NCBI GenBank assembly: GCA_001599595.1
Contig: BCHH01000008.1
Span: 2,119,690-2,183,689, forward strand
Origin: Beverwykella pulmonaria
Lineage: Eukaryota; Ascomycota; Dothideomycetes; Pleosporales; Melanommataceae
Direction: 5' to 3'
DNA: 64,000 nucleotides
Position numbers and translations under genes: made by a program. Below, piece after piece: positions 43,815-55,799 of the stretch. Every line of letters starts with the position of its first letter. Positions within the stretch are counted from its first letter, which is position 1. The notes under the pieces were generated by a model. That model did not search any database. It was not told the origin of the DNA and saw only the letters and a program-made list of their open reading frames with translations.

Positions 43815-44676
43815 TCACGTAAGCTTTTGTTTGATGAAGAAGGCCCGCAAGTGCGATAGCTGCCACGCGCAGGTGACGCCGAGAATGGTGAGTTGGATCA
43901 GCGACCAGCGGACGACGCGGGCGTTTGTGGATTCGGACTGGTCGCGGAACTCGGCTTCACGCTCCTAAACGAATCAATGAGCACATGAATTCTTCCTCTG
44001 AAATACTCTGTGCAAAGGACAGAGCCGTATGAAAGGAATTGGGAGTATGGGATACGCACGCGCTGGAAAATCTGCTCCCTCTTGATATCCTGCAGTCTGC
44101 TATTTAGATCCCTAACCTTCTGCACAATATCATCAATCTTTCCCTTGTCCGTGCTCTCGATCTTGCTCGTCTCTCCAATCGCCAGATCTAGCGTGAACTT
44201 GACGGTGCCGTGGATGCCCGAGTTGCCTAGTCCCCAACTTCCACCTCCTCCAGGAACATTTTGGGGCGTAACACACAGCCTGTGCTCGCCCGAGTCGGCG
44301 GCGCTGAAGGTGAAGCGGCCCGTGTTGGAGCCCCGTTGCGCGACGACCCGGTGGTTGTTGTCAAAGGTTTCTTCGACGGATATGAAGACGGCGACGTCAG
44401 TTTTGGTTAGGTAGGACTTCGTTGCGTCGTCCCAGACCTGGGCGTCGTAGTGGCCTATTATTCAAGTCAAACACAGCCCTTGATCTCCCTCCATCCTATC
44501 CTCTCCTCTCTCTCAATACTGGGCTAGGGGCAGAGGGATTGTAGCGTACCCTGAACTAGCGTGTCCTTTGGCAGCTCCTCGAAGAAGCACTTCGTGGCCG
44601 CGCCATCGATGAAGAAGTGCAGAGCGTAGCTGGGGGCCACGAGCGCAGCGGCGAGGAATAGAGACGGGCTCCACAT
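43815..44676 (-). CDS. p24/emp24 family cargo receptor
   Basis: Type I membrane protein of the ER-Golgi p24 family, which sorts cargo into COPII and COPI vesicles. Exons are 44676-44550, 44454-44060 and 43964-43815 (donors GTACGC and GTGCGT), all in frame, 223 residues. Signal peptide [18 protein letters not shown]; mature start [20 protein letters not shown], the p24 GOLD-domain opening with its first conserved Cys; second conserved Cys in [12 protein letters not shown]; coiled coil [20 protein letters not shown]; then one membrane helix and a short cytosolic tail [12 protein letters not shown] with the FF motif used for COPII export. Most like the fungal Erp subgroup. Complete and probably functional. 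Confidence 0.94.
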
Positions 44677-45349
44677 GCTGGCGATGGAAGTGCTCCGCGG
44701 GATTTGGGTGCGTGGGCGCGGAGCAAAGTGACTGTCGTGCTGAGTTTGGATTCAATGTTTCTAGACGTCAAGCAACCGTGTCGCCAAGTCAGCTCCCTGG
44801 AAGGCTAGTGCGACGGCACGTGCGCTCTCCCGAGGCCGCGGCCGGTCCTGCCATGCCATGCCTCAGCTTCACCTCACCTCGACTGTCATGGTGGCCTCAA
44901 TGTGACTGGTAGTCTCGACTCCAGCACTCCTCGCATGCGCGTCCGGAAATGTTCATCATGGTAAAGGCTAAGCGCTTTTAGAGGCCGGTGTCCTGCTCCA
45001 GCAACCGAGTCAGCATTTCCTCCATCACACAATTTCCGCGCGACAGCCGACCCCGCATTCTCTAACAAGATGGTTAGACTATGAATTGTACCTAGGCAAT
45101 GGGTCAAGAATGAAGAACTTGAGTTGCGCCGCTTGTATGCTCTGTTTCTGAGCTTTGATTTCCTACTTTGAGTCTCTCTACTTTCTGTCCTCACCACCAG
45201 CCGTGTCAATACGAGCTCTCTTAACCTTGCTTCCGTCAATTGTGCTGTGACGAAAACCAGCTCTTAGCAATTGACTTCCCTTACCTGCCCTCTTTAGCAA
45301 TAGAACAGCTGTGCTACTACGCCCAGGCTCCCTCCGACCTGCCATTAGC
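44677..45349. promoter_or_regulatory. divergent intergenic region, p24 and SDR genes
   Basis: Promoters of two head-to-head genes. No further gene seen. Confidence 0.45.
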
Positions 45350-46361
45350 ATGTCGCTCTTTCAACCCGACGCCTCTACCTTCACCACCCTGAAATCGACC
45401 CCAAAGACCATCCTTATAACCGGTGGATCCTCTGGCATCGGCCTCGCAACTGCACGCCTCCTCTCCTCCCTCAACCCCCAGCACAACATTGCCATAATTG
45501 ATCTTTCGGGTCCCCCACCCACCTTCACGCATTCACCCGCACACTTACTAGTCCACACCTGTAACCTGACCTCCTGGGCCGCGCAACGCGCCGGCTTCGA
45601 AGCCGCGTACAAAAAGTTCGGGCGGATCGACGCCGTGTTCGTGAACGCGGGGATCGCAGAATATAAAGATCAATTTTTCAATGATGAGCTGGACTCGGAG
45701 GGAAGGCTGAAGGAGCCAGACAGGAGAGTGCTGAATGTGGATATGGATGCAGCGTCCGATACGACCAAGTTGGCGATTCATTATTTGAGAAAGAATAAGG
45801 AGGGAGGGACGATTGCGATGACGGCGAGTTTGGCGGGGTATTTGGCGAGTGCCGGGGCGCCGTTGTATTCGGCGGCGAAGCATGGTATGTTTTCCTGTCG
45901 TACTTGGAGCGATGAGGGTGAGTATTGTGGGACTGACTGAATTTGGAATAGGTGTTGTGGGCCTCATGCGTGCCTTGAAGCAAGAGTGCGCCAAAGTCAA
46001 CATCGCCATCTCAGTAGTCGCGCCCGCCATCACCGTAACGCCCATTCTCGGGTCTAGCAACCGCGAAACCGACGGAAAGTCGCCCCAGGATTACGCGAAC
46101 GAGATGGCTGGCCATGGGGTGCCCCTCAACAAGCCTGAGTCCATTGCTCTGGCGGTATGCTGGCTGTTCGATCAGGGTATGGCGGCGAACGGCGCGGGCA
46201 TCTTTGTTCAAGCAGACAAGTTTACGGATTTGGAGAGGGGTCTCGCGAAGAACAGAGAGCAGTGGATGGGGAGGGAGATGTTGGATCTTTTCAGGAGTGG
46301 GAGGACGGCGCCGCTGTTTTCGAGGCTGGATGCTGAAGGGCCCGTTAAGCCAAAGATTTGA
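45350..46361 (+). CDS. short-chain dehydrogenase/reductase
   Basis: Classical SDR oxidoreductase using NAD(P)H. Exons are 45350-45884 and 45952-46361 (donor GTATGT, acceptor GAATAG), in frame, 314 residues. Cofactor motif TILITGGSSGIGLATARLL with Asp in IAIIDLS at the end of strand 2, which favours NAD(H). NNAG-equivalent VFVNAGIAEY, catalytic Ser in GTIAMTASLAGY, and active-site YxxxK in LYSAAKHG, placed immediately at the intron. The C-terminal part (YANEMAGHGVPLNKPESIAL) resembles 15-hydroxyprostaglandin-dehydrogenase-like fungal SDRs. Start chosen at MSLFQPDASTF; the upstream open frame has no support. Cytosolic; substrate unknown. Confidence 0.93.
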
Positions 46362-49300
46362 TGTATGTAGTTGTGTTGATGAGAACAATCTAAGGTTCTT
46401 GCGTTCCGTGCCTTAACTTTTATTTGTTTCTCCGTGGTAACAAAGTCCATCTTTGGCTTCAGAGTTGCGAAGGCGATGACAAAACTGAGATTATGTTGTG
46501 GGTTTAAATGTATCCCAACGCGTGCACTGATGTACTGTGACAGTAAAGTAGCCCCTTGAGTGTTGTGGCTAGATTACCTCATTGATGCACGACATATATT
46601 ACTCTTCTGTGTCACAAAGCCTAACTTCTTACCTGCTATCGCCACGTCGCTAAGCCCTCCCAGAATAGATATCCGAACACAGTTGACATCGTGGTATTTT
46701 AGGAAGATCGGAGGATGCTAGGATGGACCATCTGGCGACACTATGTCTATACTACCTGTCGACTTCAGTCCAGTGCATCAATGCGTCTTCTAGAAGGAGC
46801 GAGGTAGACTGAGGATTCAGCCGCTCTAGTAGGATGGATAGAGGAATGGCCACGCTATAATGCAGGATGACACAGTACTTTGTATTGCGTGATAAGGCGG
46901 AAGGCCAAAAAGGGCGGCATGCTCATTACACGAACACGAGGCGGAAATCTCTTGGTTGAGTCGAAACATCGGTTTGCTGCAGAGGCTCGTTCGCCTCAGC
47001 CACCGAAAGGAATGGACAGATATATGCGAACGGCGAGGTACAGGAGCGAAGAAGAGAAATGGTTGTAGGAATCCATAGGGATCGTAGGAATTCCTAGGTT
47101 GGGTTCGAAACGCAAGCACGTGAACCTTTCACAGGATGCGGATGCTGGTTGTAGATTCCTTCTCGGAAGAAACGCACGCAGGTTCGCGGAGTTTGTATCG
47201 ATTGTTTTGTCGGCCCGCGAGCTCCCATATGGAGATTATACATTTCATCGTGGAGATTTGTGGTGTTGGTGGTTGTGGTTCCCCAACATGCAGAGCGGAA
47301 ATGAAGCTGAAAAGCTGGCGAAGTCCGCTGTACTGAATTGATTAGCAGCGCGAAAGCATGTGTTTCAACAACCGCACCTAGATGGTTTACGAATGCTGAG
47401 GGAGCGTTCGGTGGTCGTGGATTGGAGCACTTTTCGTGTTTGACTTCAGGCCATTTGTTTGCGACAGATGAGTCCGATGACGTTGGTAGTGGTCGAATTC
47501 CTGGCCGTCCGAACAAACATTCGATGGAGGACCCCACATACCTGTCTATATCGAGAACTGTGGCGTCGTAGAGGAAATAGAAGGAGGTTTCGGTGGGTAT
47601 CCCGCAGTAGACAGGTGACGTGCATGATGTGCTCCGTTTCAGTGGGAGTGAATGCTGCGAGAAAGTGTTCTTTTTACAGCTGCTTAGCGCAGCCCTGAAG
47701 TTGTTGTGGGGCGGGTCCGTCGGTGTAAAATGTGCCATATATCGTAGAAGCCAAAATTTGGCTCGAGATTTGCGATTAGTGGTCCTGTAATTGTTAGCGC
47801 ATGAGGATGTTTCGTTTCATACTTAGGTAGAAAGTTTCGAAACGCGATGGGAGCGATCGCTTTAGGGCAGCCGTCTAGTCTGGCAAACCCATTGGTAGAC
47901 GGTGAATGAGAGGGAATTGCTCGTTTGGAGCTTAAAGCAAAGCGTCAAGTTCGGTGGCGAAGTTGAGTGTTGACGTTTCTAGAAGGCCTGTTTGCAAAAC
48001 CTTGATCCATGAAAGACAAAGCGGAAAGAAAAGCGTAGCTCAGTATAGTACGCTTCAGACTTTTAGTTCCTTGCGATACGTGCAACTCTCCAGTGACGAT
48101 CTTCTTCGATTCGCGTTGCCAACATCTGACACTGGGCTGATGTCGCTTTGGGATTCAATGGAGGATGAGGCTGTGAACGGGACCGCCCGCATTTTACGCG
48201 TAGAGTCTGACTGATGAGATTGTGTGATTATGGTAAGAAATCTGACGAATGAGACTTCTCGTGAGCAAAGAGCGCCTAATAGATTGGCTCGGTGACACAA
48301 AGTTCGGGTAGTTCGTGATCTGAGGTCAGATCTATAAAAGCAAAGAGCAAACGCTTTTTCTCGACGGGACTTGCGAGATTAACTGCAGTCCGACCGGTGT
48401 CTCTTTGTCATACCTCTAAGAAAAGGTGTGAGCCTTGGCCATCGCGAAATGAGGCGTGAGGCTAATAAGATGATGGTTGCAGAGAGCATCTCCTCATCAG
48501 CGGGATTCTGATGAGAGATGCTGGGCTGCCGAGGAGGCCGAAGTGAGGGTTGCTCCACGGCAATCTCCCGTCCGTGGGGCTCTCGTAATGATGAAATGAC
48601 AGGGAACCAGAGCCGTGCTAGCACCCGTGCAGTGCCGTCGGCTCATCTAATGCACGTTTTGCAAATGAAAGCTGTTGTCGTTGTCTGGTCGATGGGACGT
48701 TCGGAACCAACGTCAGACCTCAGGATCCGAGGCATGAAGAACGGTAAGGTTTGGAACCCGATGAGAGTTTTGCGTTGTGAAGCATTCGATGGAGCAGTGG
48801 CTGTGTCTCATGCAAGGAAGGCCTCCATCAAGCTTTGTGCGGCTCGCAGGTCGATGCGAGGGCTTCCCGCGAGGCCCCAGCGCGACGAGACGAGAGCCAG
48901 TTTGCGGTATGGCTGCTGGTGGGCGTTTGCTCTTGTCGTTTACACCGCTTGATGAATGCAGTTCGTGTTTCGCGCGGAACCCCCAAATTCATGCCCGTGG
49001 CCGTGATGACATCAACTTGGCTGGCAGTCACATAATTCACAATTTCCCTGAGGTGTGATGGTGCAGATTTGCGGTGGGGGACCGCGGGGATTGGGTGGAG
49101 ATCCCACTGTCGCACGTTGATGAATACGGGAGGTCGAAGAGCTTGTTTAGAGAGGGCCGGCGGGCGGTGTGGCTGGAGTGTGAAACATGAGCGGCAGCCC
49201 AATTCTTATCACGCCAATCGGCATGGGCGCCATGCGCGACCAAGAAACGAAAATGGGCGCGATCCAGTTCATTTCAGGCCACAGCACGACGCGAGAGCAT

Positions 49301-50305
49301 TCGCTGTCGTTGGTCGCACCGCTGGATCCAGCTGAGGTCAGTGATCCGCAACGTTGCAGTGCCCATCAGCTACAGGCAGGCTCTCGGCGAAGAGCCTGCG
49401 AGACGCAGGCCTTGGCTGATAAGATTTGCTGAGCGTCAGCGCACATCTGCATCTGCTTCTGCCAGGTACCCGCCGCAAGTCGACTGGGATGCCTTGGTGT
49501 ATAGGGAGGATCTGCGCGGCGGGGCTATTTTGGACAGGTGCAGCGAAACGCAATCTAGGAGCGACAGCAGCTACAGCAGCTGGGAGAGGTGCGAAGGGGA
49601 TTCAGAGAGAGGGCGGAGAGGGAGCACAGCAAGGCAGCAGCAAACTCCATCAGGGTGAGGGAATCAAACTCGCCGGGCCACCCGTCCTCCTCCATCGCCA
49701 TCCCATCACCGCCGTCCGCCACACGTTGTTGTCGAGGCGATCCTGAGCGACGCCCACACAGCGGCCGCAACGTGCAAATTCAGGGCGCCGCGCGCGGCTC
49801 CAACCTCCGAGCACCCCGCTGAGACTCCTCACTGGCCACTGGCCCTGGCCACCCTGCACTACACCACAGACCCGATGCCGCCGCTCACTGGCCCCTGTCG
49901 CCGCCTGTTCCTGGCTGTTCCTGGCGGCCATGGCTCAAATTAACGCCAGCCAGGGGCACTAACCCGTGCGATCAAGGTGCTCTCTTGGCGGGGTTACTCC
50001 TGCAATCATCCAGTCCTTCATATAGCCCTCCCCTCCGCCAGCTGCTTTTTGCTCCCCACCGCAAGGCTCGCTTTTGTTTTCCTACCCTCTCTCTTTTGTC
50101 TTTATAGACAGTTACACTCTTTGAGTTCAATCTCTAGTCACTCCTTCACCATCGTCTCAGCGCTACTACAGAATTGACTTCTGTCTGGTTTCTCGCAGTA
50201 TCAATATCTATCCCGCAAAACACGCTCTCTTTTCCACTTTCAGGAAACATCCGTGCAGTCTTCGCATTCCGCCTTTAAAAGAGCAAGGAAAACAACACCG
50301 TCAAC
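46362..50305. other. 3.9-kb region with no recognisable gene
   Basis: Both strands carry only frames without family character; the longest, minus 47738-47094, has an uneven codon pattern and no start context. From about 48.5 kb the sequence becomes GC-rich, then CT-rich from 49.98 kb, which is the leader of the next gene. A long promoter of the downstream cell-surface gene is one explanation. Confidence 0.6.
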
Positions 50306-51847
50306 ATGATGATGAAGCTTACCGTCGCCTTCCTGGCCAGCTTGGCCGCTGTTGATGCCACCCACGGGCGCCGTCACATTCGTCGTGCCGATTCCGGCTA
50401 TGGAAACGGCTATGGATATGGAAGCAAATCATCCAGCTCTGCTGCCTTCCCCATTGGCACCGGCGCTTCCAGCCCTGTGGTTGAGTCTGTCGTCCCAAGC
50501 TCCACTGCTCTGCCAGTTGAGGCAACCTCCAGCGGCATCCCCAGTATGACTGGTGGATTCACCTTCCCCCATGGCCCCTCAGGAAGCGTGCACATTCCCC
50601 ACCCATCTGGCAGCCATCGTCCTCACCCATCTGGCAGCCGTCGTCCTCATCCCCCCCACCCATCTGGCACCGGTCACGTTCCCGGACCATCAACCGTTAT
50701 CGTTGATGGCTCCTCCGTTGCGTTGCCCTCTACTACCGCTGCTCCCGTCGGAACTGGTGCTACATTCACCGTGAGCGGCGCCGCAAACAGCACTGGAGCC
50801 CCTGGCGAGTACATCACCACCACCACCATCTACTCTACCCAGATCTTCACCCTCACAGTGACCGTGCCCGGAAAGCCTGATGCCACCAGCCTGATTACCA
50901 GTGTTGTGCCCGTTATCAGCACTTGCACCAAGACCAGGGGCGTGCCCGACTCGACTCCTGCGCCTGTTCTGTCTGCCCCAATTTCCGAGGTTGTCCACGT
51001 CACTACCGAGACGCTCACCTACACTGTTGGCGTTGGATCAACTGCTCATGCTGTCACCACCGAAATTGTTCAGACTTCGACCGAGACCATCTATAAGACC
51101 ATTATCATCACTGCCCCTGCCCCCGGCGGCCCTGCTACTACCGTTGCGGCTGCTGGCTCCGTTGTCCCTGGTGAGGGCCCCGAAGGCACCACTGTCATCT
51201 CCTCGACCTCGACCACCACCAAGTTCATCACTGTTTACCCCACCCCGCCTGCCAGCGGTGTGCCCACTGGTGTCGGCTCCGAGGGCTCTGTCGTTCTTCC
51301 TGTCCCAACCGGTGGTGCTGGCGAGTGCGCTCCCCCGGTCACCCAGACTGTCACTGTCAAGGAGACTGTCACTGTCGTATGTAGCCCTATCCTCCACTCA
51401 AATAATCTGATCTAACCAAATTTTTAGACTGCTGGCCAAGAAGTTCCCGCCACTACCGAGGCGCCAGTTGGTTCTACTGTCGTTCCTCTTACTGAGGTTC
51501 CCAGCAACACTGCTGTTGTTTCTGTCCCCTACCCGCTCGGCAACAGCACTGTGGCCCCAGTTGGTTCTACTGGCTTCGTGACCTTCACCAAGCCCCTCCC
51601 CAGCGGAACTGCTCCTCTCCCAACCCTGCCAATCCCCAGCAGCACGGCCCCTGCCGGCACCGAGATCCCTGTGCCAGGCACCAGCGGACTCCCGGCTTTC
51701 TCCCTCCCGTCCGAGGTCGCCGTTCCCTCCAGCACCGCACTCCCCGTCGAGACAGTCCCCGCTTCCTCGTCGGTCGTTGTGGCTTCTCCCTCCGCCACGC
51801 CATCCAGCGGCTACAGCTATGGCGGCTACCGCAAGCGCTCCACCTAA
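50306..51847 (+). CDS. secreted Ser/Thr-rich cell-surface protein
   Basis: Extracellular, probably heavily O-glycosylated wall or mucin-like protein. Exons are 50306-51376 and 51428-51847 (donor GTATGT, acceptor TTTTAG), both phase 0, 496 residues. Signal peptide MMMKLTVAFLASLAAVDA, followed by a dibasic region RRHIRR that could be a Kex2 site, then a YGNGYGYG segment. Residues about 95-130 form a His/Pro-rich repeat (HPSGSHRPHPSGSRRPHPPHP). The rest is Ser/Thr/Pro/Val-rich with patterns such as YITTTTIYSTQIFTLTVTV and TTTKFITVYPTPP. It ends YSYGGYRKRST with no hydrophobic GPI-anchor tail, so it is secreted or covalently held rather than GPI-anchored by the usual signal. A third in-frame ATG (50312) could equally serve as start. 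Confidence 0.85.
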
Positions 51848-54276
51848 GCGCATCACGCGTGAGGGTCGAGCCTAGCATTTCTCTTCGGTATACTGCGTGT
51901 GCTTGAGCTTGGTCTCTGGCACACTTTTCTCACCGGTCCTTTGACCTTTTCGTGTCTGTTACGCTGTCGCTGTCCCGCGAGACGGGAACAGGGCTTGAAA
52001 CGTTGGGTTGGGGAAGAGGATAGATGGACCGTAGGGGTATACCTGCTCCCTGACAATACATTCTGTCTTTCTTCACACATCTTCATCTCATTGTTATCAT
52101 CTCCTATGTCTTGTTTTGCGGCGACGGTGCAGTGTCCAGACTGATGCCATGCGTCATGATCCTTCTTGGAGTTCTTTCCTTTTCTTAGGGATCTCTATTT
52201 TTTTTTTTTCGTCTTTTGTGTTTTGGAAAATTACCACATCAGGCATGGCGGTGGAGTTGTGCATTTTTTCACTATGTCACTGCTAGCGATTTGTCAAGAA
52301 GAAAGAGGCGCTTCTGGCACAGCGTGCTGAGCGAGCGTCCAAAGAATATACCCATGCATGCTTATGCTTATTCAAACCTCTGTACTTTGAGCGACTTGTG
52401 ATATTCGAACAAACTATGCTGCTGACTACATTCCACTTGTTCATATCACAATTTCTACTCAACTCCACCCCTTTCCCCATGCTGTAAAACTCTTGGTTCC
52501 TTCTTCTTTGGGCCATACGAGTGCCTTTTTCGTCACGAACGTGCGTCTGAGACCCGTTCGCCGTTCTGTTGTCTATTGAGCAGATTAAATTTATCCGGGG
52601 CTGCGCCCCTTACCCCAATCCACCCTCTTAAGCAAAACTCCTACTTCTTCCCCCTCGTCCAGACTCAGACTCAGAGTCAAAGGAGCGGGAACTTACCCTC
52701 TTCCTCGGCTCAAAATCCTTCCACGTGTCGACCTGACCCTATGTAATCCGCACAGACATCTGACTTCTTACACGTCTCTCTTCTCTAGATTGTTGTCTCG
52801 GGTCAGCGCGTATGCTAAGCGGAGATTAAGCTATCGATACCAACGACCAACGCCCAACGCCTGGGCTCTAGCACAGCGCACGTGCATGCTTTTTTTTTCG
52901 CTCCTCCCGAGCTCGGTGGATGCGTTCCAAATGTGTGATCGTGGATGCACGTGCATGGTGCCCTTTTCGAAAAGGGAATTTTGCAAGGTTGTGTTTCAGC
53001 TTAAGTGGTCAAGGTCTGCGCCTCCCCCTAAACAGATAGACCTCAGATAGGTAGATACCTCAGGTACAAAACGCATTAATGGGCGGGTTTGCTGCTGTAC
53101 ATATGGAAACGCATTGATAGCAGATCGAAGATGGAAACGCATAAATGGAAGGGATATAAGCCTGGGAATCGTTATGCAGTATATATATAAATATGCCGAA
53201 ACGTGGGATTGGGACTGGAACAATTAATGGAACGTGGAGGCTCTTGGGATCGGTTACTGGGTGTTGGTGCTAAGGTCAAGGTTTGAGGCTTATGCTATGA
53301 TATTATTCTGTGCAGTAGCGACATGGCATTTTACCGAGCCAAACTTGGTCATGAAATGCTTCATCTCGCTAAATTCCAGCAGTTCAATATTAGTAAGAGC
53401 TGCCGAGCTATAGCACAATTTCGATACTGGAACAAAATATGAACGCCCAGCATCTTCATCGGGAAAAAAATAGACACACAAGCTCGCTCACTCAAGGGAA
53501 GTTAAGGTAGCTGAGGCTACAAGTCGAGTAACACAACTTCAATCTATAATCTATCTGTACCATCGGACTGCGCCGCTATGCTGGTCAGTTCATGGAAGTA
53601 CACAGTAGCCTCTACTTTGCGTCTCGATGCAAGCACCCTGTCCACGTTCTCAAATGAAATGAAATGTATTCTCTTCGGCCCTTCCTTCATAGTAGCGACA
53701 GAAATAGGAGCATCTTCTGGTGACGTAGTTGTCTGGTCCTACGAGGGAGTGGCCGAGGGAAGACATAATGGACGCCGCATCCCCCTTCGGTCTTTGCCCA
53801 TAGGTGTCTAAGTGCAATGTGGTATCTTCACGACGTGGGAAGAGGACACACAAAAACCATTCATTGCAACGACGTTGTCCAACGATATCCGCTTCCGGGA
53901 TGATACGCGGCATGGCAAGGTTGTGCGACATTTTATGATGCCACACTCGATGTGATGGTGTAGCCGAGGTTCGGAAAGTGGATGAGGGCTAAAAATTTGT
54001 GTCATTTATATGAGCGAGAACGGGAGCAGGAGCTGAGTATGTTGAGATAGGATACCCTGGTTGTTACGAGACATGTAACAGTGGCTTAGGGCGAAGTCCA
54101 GCTTTCGAGTATTACAGCCTTGCAAGAATTCGGAATATGGGTTTCGAGTCTCCCTCAGGACACGAAAATGTAATTGCAAAGCTGAGATCAAGATAACTTC
54201 AGAAAACGCCAATGAAAAATATATGCAAGCGTGGTATTGGGAGGATACGAAATGATAACATGGCGATATAATACCT
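51848..54276. other. intergenic, no gene seen
   Basis: 3' flank of the surface-protein gene, CT-rich to about 52.8 kb, then AT-richer sequence without a convincing frame. Confidence 0.55.
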
Positions 54277-55790
54277 TCATCTCTCAACTGGGTATTGCCA
54301 CTTCTTGAGCAACTCCGCTACCTCAATGTGACCCTTTTTTCTCGCTAGTTCTGCAGGTGTTTCCTTCATAAGAGTCTTCCGATCCATCCAATCGTCGAAA
54401 CTATCAAAAACCTCCATATAGGGGTACTGCCGAGCACCTATTTGAAGCAACAGCCTTGTTGCTGATACAAAACCCTCCATATCAGCCAAGGCGAGTGCCG
54501 TCACCTCATTGGCGGGCGATTTTATGGTTGGGGTCAAGTCCAGAGTTGAGCAGAAAGTTGACGATAGAAGGATGTTCCAACACGGCATTGAGTATGGACC
54601 CGCCCGCTAAACCTATAGCTCGCAGGTCTGCGCCGCGGGCGAGGAGAAGGCGGATAGTGAAAAGATGGCCCCCTTCGGCGGTAAATCGGAGAGGTGTAGC
54701 CTTGAGTGCGTTGTATCGTGTATCCACATCAAGGTTGTGATTGATAGTAAGCTAACGATCTCATCCATACCTCTAAACCTATCCCATTGCCATATTCAAC
54801 AAAGGCTCCTCGGTCGATTAGGATTTGGAGAGATTTCGGGTGACCGTTCACTACCGCCATGGCTAGAGGCGTGAATCCACCGTTGTTCACGGGATCAATA
54901 AGGGACCTAGCTTCTAGTAGAGTCTCAAGGACGCCTTTTCGATCTCTCTGAACAGCCAAGTGAATAGGCAAATCCTTGTGCTTACCTCCTAGATTCATCT
55001 TAGCGCCGCTTTTCCACAGAAGTTTGACGATATCGATATAGGAAAGAATGGTAGCTATGCACAGCGAGGGTAAACCGTCCCTGGAAGCCTTGTTCATGTC
55101 TGCTTTTGCATATAGTAGTGTCTGTAGCACACTTTTAGGTGCCTTGAGCCGAATGGCAGTGGTAAGGAGCGTATCGGCTAGATTCATTTCATCAACGTTT
55201 TGCATCTCCACGGCGTAGAACCTTGAACATTTCGAATTGATGCGCCTTGACTGCGGTATGGAGTTGTAGAAACTTGCCATCAATCACCTCATCCAGGAGA
55301 GCACCGTAAGCCAGAAGCTTAGAGGCCGCTTCACCGTTATTTCCTTTGACAGCATCTGCCATTGGTGTTTGCCTCTTCAAGTCTTGCAGACTCATGAATC
55401 CCCCAGCAGCTATTAGTGCGGTAATGTAGTGCATAGCGGCGGCTCCTTCGTTATTCGCCGCATTGGCAGGTACGCCCAGCTCGCACATTAATTAAACATA
55501 ATCCAAAGGAAACAGGAGTCTGGTAGCCTGTACAAGTGGGTACGTCCATTCTCATCTTTGTCTCGTAGATTGGCACCCGCCAAGTGAGAAAGATGATTCC
55601 ATCCTTACACTCCCTACCTTTGCTCAATGCCCGATGCAAAGGAGTTCATCCAGACACCTCTAATTGCGCACTAGGATCATATCGGTCTTCAAGTAAGGTG
55701 CGGAGCTTTGGGACATTCTCGTCCTCGATTGCTATTGAAGTTTTTGTGCATACTTGGGGCCTTGTTTGTACAAATTTCCTAGTTTAAGCG
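54277..55790 (-). pseudogene. ankyrin-repeat protein, frameshifted
   Basis: Ankyrin repeats run from about 55750 to 54277 on the minus strand but change frame repeatedly. Examples: LAGANLRDKDENGRTHLYRL; ADMNKASRDGLPSLCIATIL; GGFTPLAMAVVNGHPKSLQI; TPLRFTAEGGHLFTIRLLLA; TPAELARKKGHIEVAELLKK (end, stop at 54277). Lesions seen: an A run at 55198-55201, where removal of one base would rejoin the repeats; at least one more shift near 54720-54760; one near 54510; one near 55600; and a TGA in the first repeat (near 55650). Too many for introns alone. Such proteins are often the C-terminal sensor of fungal NLRs or stand alone; no NB domain is seen here. Confidence 0.75.
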
Positions 55791-55799
55791 TAACCCTTT

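Noticed and set aside
47094..47738. 214-codon frame on the minus strand
   Set aside because: No family, no codon consistency, no leader or splice context; a chance frame in a gene-poor region.
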